Assembly (NCBI GenBank): GCA_918797485.1
Contig: CAKKNE010000001.1
Coordinates: forward strand, 3,844,001-3,908,000
DNA from: Pelagomonas calceolata
Taxonomy: Eukaryota; Sar; Pelagophyceae; Pelagomonadales; Pelagomonadaceae
Length of the DNA stretch: 64,000 nucleotides
Direction of reading: 5' to 3'
A program made the translations under genes and the position numbers. The notes under the pieces are model-generated. The model saw nothing but the letters and a program-made list of their open reading frames with translations, was not told the DNA's origin and ran no database searches. Shown here piece by piece: positions 58,173 to 64,000 of the stretch; the stretch's first letter is position 1; each line of letters begins with the position of its first letter.

Positions 58173-58591
58173 CTAATGCGAGAGCCAGCCGCGCCCCGGG
58201 GACGCGAAGAGTCCTCCGTAGTCCTCGGGCAAGTGCCCCCGCGACCTCTGGGGATCGCAAACACAAGTTAAGCGGGGAGGGTGTCGCGCCTCACTCGCGG
58301 TGCACCATGCCGTACGTGTAGTTCGAGTCGAACTGGAAGTGGGGGTAATACGCCTCGGCGTTGCCTGCGCGCGGGGACTTAATCGAGGCGCCATAGTCCG
58401 AAGAATTCCCGCGCCGCGCGCGCGCCGCGGACGTCCGCCGCGGCTTTGAGCGCCGCGGGTGTCGGGTAGAACCAGCCCTCTTCCGTGGTCCCGTTGCGGA
58501 AGGTGGACTTTTGGTTGTAACGCCCCGGAGCGGCGGCTTGTTGGGGCTGATGGGTTCCTGCAGAGCCTGCAGTGTCTCGCGGCGGCGCCAT
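58173..58591 (-). CDS. Short gene of unknown function with unresolved introns
   Basis: Three minus-strand frames each hold convincing protein: MAPPRDTAGSAGTHQPQQAAAPG...EEGWFYPTPAALKAAAD (from 58591), SPRAGNAEAYYPHFQFDSNYTYGM, and RSRGHLPEDYGGLFASPGRGWLSH ending at 58173. They can be joined in phase 0 by a 54-base intron (GTCCGC...TTAAG) and a second (GTGCAC...CCCCAG), giving a protein of about 95-100 residues, but the first donor is weak. Aromatic-rich YYPHF-FD-NY and the short size suggest a mitochondrial complex accessory subunit. This is a guess. Confidence 0.4.
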
Positions 58592-59013
58592 GGGGCTGCT
58601 CGGCTGTGCCAACGACGCGCGAGGAAGAAATGTCGACGACGGCCAGCCGGAAAAGCACAATGTGCTACACAAAAACCAAAAGCCCATGAAATGGCAAGGG
58701 CAGGGGCCTTGGCCTCTCCAAACCCGACCGACCACAACCGACTCCAGCGCTCCGCGAATCAAGGACTCCTCCCGTCCCGCACCGGCGCCTCGAAACGCGG
58801 CCTCAAACGACCCCCCTCAAATGGAAGCGAGCCGCTATCTCAGCCTCTCGGAAGGCAGAGGCGCGCAAATAGCGGCTGTTCCACTGCCCGAGCGCGCATA
58901 CGACCCAAGGACCAATTGGGTGAGACACCCAAGTGTGCATACGACCCGACGAGCAGCCCGAAGATCTGGGGGGCGGGCTGCTCCCGCCCTCATTGGACAT
59001 ATTGTACATAACC
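58592..59013. other. Divergent spacer, no gene or shared motif seen
   Basis: A 422-base stretch between divergent genes. AT content is only slightly raised. A repeated CATACGACCC (about 58898-58907 and 58939-58948) is the one visible feature. Open frames here overlap on both strands and look accidental. Confidence 0.45.
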
Positions 59014-59307
59014 ATGCTGCGCGCGCTCCTGGCCAGCTTGTTGCTCACGGCGCTCTACGCTAGAGCGCTCACCGGCGCCGAGCGCCGCGCGCCCCTCCGC
59101 GCGAAACGCACAAAGCGGCCTCCCAGCAGCTCCGCCGGCGCGAAGACGCGGACGCGCTATGTAGACGATCCGGGCTTCGTCGGCGACGGCTACTTCGAGG
59201 CCGTCGAGGTCCACCGGAGGGAGCCGCCGCGCGCCGCGCGGACGCCGGCCTTGGACTTCGGGAATGCGACGCGGCCCGTCTACGTCGCGGACCCGCTCTG
59301 GCTCTAG
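59014..59307 (+). CDS. Small secreted or plastid-targeted protein of unknown function
   Basis: 97 residues. MLRALLASLLLTALYARA is a signal peptide. The rest is basic, then acidic/aromatic: RTRYVDDPGFVGDGYFEAVEVHRREPP and ATRPVYVADPLWL. The repeated 'RYVDDPGF / VYVADPLW' phrase hints at an internal duplication. No family is recognised. Confidence 0.55.
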   Translation: MLRALLASLLLTALYARALTGAERRAPLRAKRTKRPPSSSAGAKTRTRYVDDPGFVGDGYFEAVEVHRREPPRAARTPALDFGNATRPVYVADPLWL

Positions 59308-59506
59308 TCCGGCGCGTGCGTAAGCCGCCCGGGGACCTGTCTTCGTTGCTCTTTTTTTTTGGGTTCGGGGCCGCGTCGACGGCGTCCGGCTCTAACTTAT
59401 CTTTTACGGTGCTAGGACGAATGGGCGATTCATCGGCGGCGGGCGCCTGCCGCCGTCCAATTCAACTATTTCAACTTAACATGCCAAGCTTTTGCGCGCT
59501 GCGCCT

Positions 59507-60427
59507 TCACAGAAAGTACCCAAGCGCGGCGCCCGCCAGGAGGCCGCCCGCGTGGGCCGCGTACCTGGCTCTGCGCTCGACCCTGCGCGGGCAGCCGGGC
59601 GTGGGCCGCGTTAACGGGCGTGGGCCGCATCCGCTGTAATCGCGGTCGTCGGAGTAGAGAAGCTTGGCCTCGACCCACTCGCACAAGAGGACGTTCACCG
59701 CGACGTTTACCCAGAGCATGACTCGGATGTCGTGGGGCTTTCGGACGCCGAACGGGGTCCAGAGCGTCCGGCGATTCAGGGCCAGCATCACGCCGCCGAC
59801 GCCGAGCACCGCCGCCGTAGGGGCGCCGACGCCGCCTACTAAGAAGGTGTAGACGGCTAGTTCCAAATCAAAAGGTCGCGGGCCTTCCCCGACATGCCAG
59901 GCTTCCCAAATTGTGCGTTGTTCCCATACGTACGCGTACCAAGTACGGCGGTACGGCTGGAGAGCCAGGCAGCCCGCGGCGCCCGAGAGGACGTACACCG
60001 CGAGCATGCGCGCCTTGCCGACGGCCGGCTCAACCACCGAGCCGAATTGGAAGAGGGCGAACACGTTCGCGGCCAGGTGGAGCGAGCTCATGTGCCGGAG
60101 AAACAGAAAGGGGAAGGGGTACCACCACCTGCGCAGGTGCCACCACCTGTCCTTCTTGAACAAAATTGTCAACTCTTGTTGTTGGAGGAATGCCGCGCAC
60201 ATCAGGAGGATCAAGGTGAACGTGATGATCGGCAGGCCGCGAGAGGGCGCCGCGCGCTGGTCGCCTGTTTTTAGTAGGCCTCGCGACCAGCGCGCCGCGT
60301 CCGACGCCAGCTCGCGCCGCGCGCGATTCGCGTCCCGACCCGAGGAGTCGGACTCACGGTCAGACCGGCTGGAGCAGCGCGAACGCGGCGCCTCGTCGTC
60401 CGAGTGGTCGGGGTACCGGTTGGCCAT
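59507..60427 (-). CDS. Rhomboid-like membrane protein lacking the catalytic serine
   Basis: 306 residues from ATG at 60427. The N-terminal 60 residues are charged and Ser/Arg-rich. Membrane helices begin at about 65. RHMSSLHLAANVFALFQFGSVVEPAVGKARMLAVYVLSGAAG is the rhomboid 'H---LHL--N---L---G---E---G' block (His117, Asn121). The usual GxSG serine motif in the fourth helix reads GAPTAAVLG (201-209), so the nucleophile Ser is absent, while the partner His (YAAHAGG, about 292) is kept. This is the pattern of iRhom/derlin-like pseudoproteases, which bind client membrane proteins without cutting them. It shares a divergent motif with the capping enzyme. Confidence 0.8.
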   Translation of the reverse strand: MANRYPDHSDDEAPRSRCSSRSDRESDSSGRDANRARRELASDAARWSRGLLKTGDQRAAPSRGLPIITFTLILLMCAAFLQQQELTILFKKDRWWHLRRWWYPFPFLFLRHMSSLHLAANVFALFQFGSVVEPAVGKARMLAVYVLSGAAGCLALQPYRRTWYAYVWEQRTIWEAWHVGEGPRPFDLELAVYTFLVGGVGAPTAAVLGVGGVMLALNRRTLWTPFGVRKPHDIRVMLWVNVAVNVLLCEWVEAKLLYSDDRDYSGCGPRPLTRPTPGCPRRVERRARYAAHAGGLLAGAALGYFL

Positions 60428-60499
60428 GACCCGCGTCGCCTCGACTCTCCGGGACAACCGGTACAAGACTGAAATACGAGCGGGGATTTCCGGGTGCAT

Positions 60500-60598
60500 G
60501 CTAGCGGTGTAAGACACTAGCAAAGCAAGCAAGCAGCAGCAAAAGCAGCGAGACCGCTGCGTTCCGCATGGTATAGGTGCAGTTTAAAGACACTAGCA
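60500..60598. promoter_or_regulatory. Shared promoter motif copy 17 and adjacent half site (divergent)
   Basis: GCTAGCGGTG-TAAGACACTAGC at 60500-60521 lies 73 bases from the rhomboid start and 106 from the capping enzyme start. A half site TTTAAAGACACTAGC follows at 60584-60598. Confidence 0.6.
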
Positions 60599-60626
60599 CC
60601 ACCGCACCGCAGCATCAAAAGCAGCC

Positions 60627-62882
60627 ATGAGCCAACAACCACCGATAAAAAAGCGCAAGGGCGACGTCCTCGGCGGCCTCGTCGCGAGCGTCCAGGAGAC
60701 GGCGCGCGAGGTCGGCGGCCTGCACGCGAGAGATGCGGCGAAAGGCGCTGCTTCATTAGTGGCCAAGGAGCAGTCGTTAAAAGGCGCCAACGTGGAGGCG
60801 TCGCTCGCGAACGCGCTCAATGCTCTACGAACGGCAGCACAAGGCATCGGTGGTGCCATTGAAGTAGAGTGTCGCATCGGCGTGGCCTGCGAGAAGGGCG
60901 CGGGTCTAGGGTCAGCCACGGCCGCAGCGAAACGGTTCGTGGCGGGAAGACGGGGCTGCGGCGCCGTGGCCATCGGCGGCTCGTCGGACTTCTGCCCTGG
61001 GGTTTCTGAAGTTTCTTTCAGGGAAGCGCAGGAGAATGTCGAGCGGTGCCAATCTGTTTCTTGGACGGAGAGTGTGGAGTCGACTTTTGGCGCGGAGACT
61101 GGACCTAGGTTGGTGGTGTCGTCAGATGGGAGGCAAAGACTGGAGCAGAAGAGCAAGCTGGACACCCACGACTTCGCGCTGCCGTCTGCGGCCTACGACG
61201 TGCGCCTCCAAGTGGCCTCGGAGGCGAATTTACCGCTCGCCCAACTCCCGGAACCTACGAAGAAACACTGGACGTTTCGTCGCATAAAAAAGCGAAGGTC
61301 CTGCGCGCCCGCGTCCTTCCGAGGCTGGCGCGTCGACCTGACGGAGGTCACGAGACACGACTACACCGTGGACAAGCTCACGACGCAAACAGCGTTGGAA
61401 GTGGCAAAGGGCAAGGGTCCTCCGCCCGCTTCCTCCTCGACCGTCTACGAAGTCGAGGTCGAATTAGATAGTGCAGCTACCCAAAGATGGCTCGCTTTAC
61501 CAATGGGGGTCTCGCAGGAGGAGAAAATGATTGCTGATGTGCTATCCGCGGTCCTACGAGTACTGAACCCCGTCGAAGCGACCGATACCAGGGGCAACCC
61601 TGCCGTGCCCGCCCCCAAGATGCTCCAGAACATCGCCAAGTCGGTGTTAAGGGGTATCCAGGCCGGCCAGTCTAGGGCCTTCCCGGGCGCGATGCCCGTC
61701 GGTCTGGCTCGGAGAAATATGAAAGACGTGCGATCAAATTATTTCGTGGCCGAGAAGAGCGATGGGGAACGTCGACTATTGGTGGCAGTCCACGACAAGG
61801 CCGCGGGGAAAGTTAGATGTTGTTTAGTCGATAGGAAAGGTACCGTAGAGGTAGCTAGAGTGACGGGTGGAAAACCGCTCAAGCCGGGGACCGTGTTGGA
61901 TGGAGAGATTGTCAGAAACTTAGCTCATCAAGCACCAGTGTTCCTGATCTTCGACGTGCTGCACAACGGCCAGGAAGACGTCTCGCAGGCTACCTTTTCA
62001 CAACGTTATTTCGGGGGCCTCTCGTCGAAAACGCTCAAGGACTGCCTCAGTACGAAGTGCCCACCACCTACAGCAACGAAGGAGGACGGCATGCACGACG
62101 ACGGGAGCTTCCAGGTGGCCGTGCACCAGCCCTCCGATCCGAACGACGCCTTGCTCAAGGACGCGCCGGCCTTGCCGCTCGTGCCGAAGCGCTTCGTTTC
62201 CTCGCGACGGTGCGGCGAGATCTTAGCCAAAATAACGCAGGACAACGACGAGGAAGGTTCTGTGCCCTTCGGGTGCCGCGTGTCGCGAGATGGCGCGTTC
62301 CGGACGCATCGCTCGGATGGCTTGGTTTTTGTGCCCGACACGCCCTATATCGCGGGCACGGATCACTCCCTGTTGAAGTGGAAGGCTCGGGACCAACTCA
62401 CCGTCGATCTGACCGTCCGAGGTGCCGGGAAGGGCGAGGGCCTCGGTTTTTTCGCGGTGGACGACGATGGTGGGGATGTCGACTGTTCGAAGCACGTGCA
62501 TCTGTCGGAGCAGGACGCGGCACGATTACGAGCTGATGTCGCTGATAGACCTAGTCGCGTCACTGTGGCCGAACTGGGCCTAGATAGTTCTTCCGGGTTG
62601 TGGGTCTACCACGCCGTAAGGCCAGACAAGGAAGGAGGAAACCACTTCGACACCTTTCTCTCTACGCTACTGTTGCATGCGGAGTCGCCCTCCGAACCCG
62701 AACTCAGATATCGCCTCTCGTCGCCGACGGACGACTGGGCGAAGAGGGAAGAAGGCGCGCTGCTCGCGGCGGCGTCGCCCTGGCGCGAGCAGTTCTCCAA
62801 GTCGCAGAACCGGCCCTTCTGGTGGAACAGCGTCACGGACGAGAAGTCGTGGGCGCGGCCGGCGCCGTTCCTGTCGCTCTAA
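60627..62882 (+). CDS. Bifunctional mRNA capping enzyme: Cet1-type triphosphatase, guanylyltransferase, WW domain
   Basis: 751 residues, one exon. Residues about 60-300 form a triphosphate-tunnel domain: GGAIEVECRIG (beta strand with two Glu for metal), SKLDTHDFALPSAAYDVRLQVASE, FRRIKKRRS, and STVYEVEVELD (about 272-281). The guanylyltransferase domain follows: lysine nucleophile K377 in FVAEKSDGERRLL, VLDGEIV near 424, SDGLVFVPD near 565, and LLKWKARDQLTVDL (motif V, K584). Residues about 714-745 (WREQFSKSQNRPFWWNSVTDEKSW) are a WW domain. Cet1-type capping enzymes fused in this order occur in some protists and giant viruses. The WW domain may bind phosphorylated Pol II CTD (inferred). Confidence 0.9.
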   Translation: MSQQPPIKKRKGDVLGGLVASVQETAREVGGLHARDAAKGAASLVAKEQSLKGANVEASLANALNALRTAAQGIGGAIEVECRIGVACEKGAGLGSATAAAKRFVAGRRGCGAVAIGGSSDFCPGVSEVSFREAQENVERCQSVSWTESVESTFGAETGPRLVVSSDGRQRLEQKSKLDTHDFALPSAAYDVRLQVASEANLPLAQLPEPTKKHWTFRRIKKRRSCAPASFRGWRVDLTEVTRHDYTVDKLTTQTALEVAKGKGPPPASSSTVYEVEVELDSAATQRWLALPMGVSQEEKMIADVLSAVLRVLNPVEATDTRGNPAVPAPKMLQNIAKSVLRGIQAGQSRAFPGAMPVGLARRNMKDVRSNYFVAEKSDGERRLLVAVHDKAAGKVRCCLVDRKGTVEVARVTGGKPLKPGTVLDGEIVRNLAHQAPVFLIFDVLHNGQEDVSQATFSQRYFGGLSSKTLKDCLSTKCPPPTATKEDGMHDDGSFQVAVHQPSDPNDALLKDAPALPLVPKRFVSSRRCGEILAKITQDNDEEGSVPFGCRVSRDGAFRTHRSDGLVFVPDTPYIAGTDHSLLKWKARDQLTVDLTVRGAGKGEGLGFFAVDDDGGDVDCSKHVHLSEQDAARLRADVADRPSRVTVAELGLDSSSGLWVYHAVRPDKEGGNHFDTFLSTLLLHAESPSEPELRYRLSSPTDDWAKREEGALLAAASPWREQFSKSQNRPFWWNSVTDEKSWARPAPFLSL

Positions 62883-62893
62883 CATTAAACTAG

Positions 62894-63667
62894 TTATGGC
62901 CTCATCCCAAAACCGCCGGACGGCCGGTGGCAGACACAGTTCGTGCGCCAGAGCCCGAGCCGGTTGTGCGCGAAGTCCGTCAGGGCGCGGTGCGCGCCGC
63001 GCGTCGCTAGGTCCGCGAGAGTACTGTAGAAGACGTTCACCGAGACCGAGACGTCGAGCGACCGCACGGCGTGGAACCAATCCCGCGGGATGAAGAGGGC
63101 GTCTCCCGCCCGCAAGACGAAGCTCAGCGGCGGCGCGCAGCCCGCGTACGGCGGATGCTGCCGCGCCTTCTCCGCCTCGGACAGAAACGCGTCGATCTCG
63201 CAGCACTCCGTGCCGTTGTCATACCTTGGATTCGGGTCGAGGTGCCTCCTTGAATTCGGCGGGTAGAGCAGGACGTGCTTGGAACCGTGCGTCACTATTA
63301 ATACATTGTCCTCGTCGTCGCTGTGCAGTCCGGTGGTCGCGTCGGCGCCGCCGACCCATAAAAACGCCGTCTCCTGGACCCACGACGTGAGAAAAGGCGC
63401 GTGCGCCCGCAATGACCACCGGCAGCCCAGATCCTCGAGCGGGCACTGCTTCAGGTAGCCCGCGCGCGGGTCGCCGCGGAGCGTCGCACAGAAGTGGCCG
63501 AGCGTGACGTCCTCCTTGCTCGATTCCGCTGCGACCCTCTCCTCGCACCCGTGCGAGACGGCAACGCGCTTGTCCGGTTTTAAAGTTGCCACTTCTTCGG
63601 GTGTTTGTGGTAGCGCGGAGGCGTCGACGGCGACGAGGTGTGGGGTTGGTGTGGTTTTGCTTGCCAT
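62894..63667 (-). CDS. JmjC/cupin-8 family Fe(II)/2-oxoglutarate oxygenase
   Basis: 257 residues. The JmjC fold is clear: FLWVGGADATTGLHSDDEDNVLIVTHGSKHVLLYPP carries the H-x-D iron ligands (HSD) and SKHVLLYPP strand, and GDALFIPRDWFHAVRSLDVSVSVNVFY the distal His. LGHFCATLRG and LEDLGCRWSLRAHAP precede it. Members of this small group (JMJD5/7, HSPBAP1-like) hydroxylate protein residues, often on translation or chromatin factors. Substrate unknown. It is convergent with the capping enzyme, 11 bases apart. Confidence 0.88.
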   Translation of the reverse strand: MASKTTPTPHLVAVDASALPQTPEEVATLKPDKRVAVSHGCEERVAAESSKEDVTLGHFCATLRGDPRAGYLKQCPLEDLGCRWSLRAHAPFLTSWVQETAFLWVGGADATTGLHSDDEDNVLIVTHGSKHVLLYPPNSRRHLDPNPRYDNGTECCEIDAFLSEAEKARQHPPYAGCAPPLSFVLRAGDALFIPRDWFHAVRSLDVSVSVNVFYSTLADLATRGAHRALTDFAHNRLGLWRTNCVCHRPSGGFGMRP

Positions 63668-64000
63668 GTCTGCAGCCCAGTGCAGTGAGGCGTGGGCGTG
63701 GGCTAGCAGTGCTGCTCAGAGGTCGTCTTCCACAAATATTGAGGAGCTGTGCGAGCGCGCGCACTGCTGATCCAGCACGAGGACGAGCTGGCTGATTTGC
63801 TAGTGTCTTACTGCACGCTAGGTAGTGTTTTGGCTCGTTTTGGCTCCTTTGCCTCTGTGCAAACGCAACGCAAGAGCGCCGTAGATATCAAGACTTCACC
63901 CACGCAGTGCGAAATACGCAAAAAAAGGCAGCTCTGCGACGAAATCAGCCTCAGGCCCACATGCTCTCCATCGCACAACTCAAAATCATCAGCGGCTGCG
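63668..64000. promoter_or_regulatory. Right edge: promoter region with shared motif copy 18
   Basis: GCTAGTGTCTTAC-TGCACGCTAG at 63800-63822, 133 bases upstream of the JmjC gene. If a forward gene lies just beyond the window this would be another divergent promoter. No other feature is seen. Confidence 0.5.

Overview
This is GC-rich nuclear DNA from a eukaryotic microalga, most likely a pelagophyte-type stramenopile (Aureococcus/Pelagomonas-like). Four things point that way. Many proteins begin with a signal peptide followed by an A-F type plastid-targeting motif. Nuclear genes for TFIID, eIF2B, mRNA capping, a mitochondrial S18 and an AGC kinase are present. Genes are packed extremely tightly. 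Most distinctively, many genes are cut by short introns of one transposon-like family (introner elements) with imperfect CTGTGTGGAAATCAA ends, an ACGCCATCGACGC-type core and 8-base target duplications. The species is an inference; no organelle or rRNA marker is in the window.

Layout: about 42 protein genes, mostly single-exon or with one or two introns, largely alternate in strand. Convergent stop codons are often only 6-20 bases apart. Divergent starts are 200-500 bases apart, and 12 of the divergent intergenic regions carry one copy of a palindrome-like motif (GCTAGTGTSTTAC, short spacer, CGCTAGC). Six more copies lie upstream of single genes. This looks like a shared, possibly bidirectional, promoter element.

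Region by region: 0.6-11.6 kb holds a bestrophin-like channel, a SAP/DEAD-box helicase, membrane and secreted proteins of unknown function, a sugar transporter and an AGC kinase. 11.8-14.3 kb is a probable 2.4 kb DNA transposon with a 9-base target duplication. 14.6-24 kb holds a secreted histidine-phosphatase-like protein, a PGP phosphatase, a PLP sulfur enzyme and a membrane-anchored ketoacyl synthase. 24-34.8 kb is rich in plastid and mitochondrial proteins: FKBP, Mpv17, ABC1 kinase, an APS reductase lacking the iron-sulfur cysteines, eIF2B-delta, a lumenal protein and bS18. 35-42 kb holds the most unusual locus, a predicted 1251-residue protein joining a RelA/SpoT-like region, an SF1-type helicase and seven WD40 blades, each blade being one exon; TAF5 follows. 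42-64 kb holds a zinc-finger protein, a second Mpv17, a sulfotransferase, an aminotransferase, a GT60 glycosyltransferase, a second bestrophin-like protein, an FBXO21-like protein, a TLC protein, a rhomboid pseudoprotease, a Cet1-type capping enzyme and a JmjC protein.

Most neighbours have unrelated functions, so genes seem paired by promoter sharing rather than by pathway. A loose sulfur theme (PLP trans-sulfuration enzyme, APS reductase, sulfotransferase, methionine/kynurenine-type aminotransferase) is noted. Intron positions were inferred from reading frame, splice dinucleotides and target duplications, with no transcript data.
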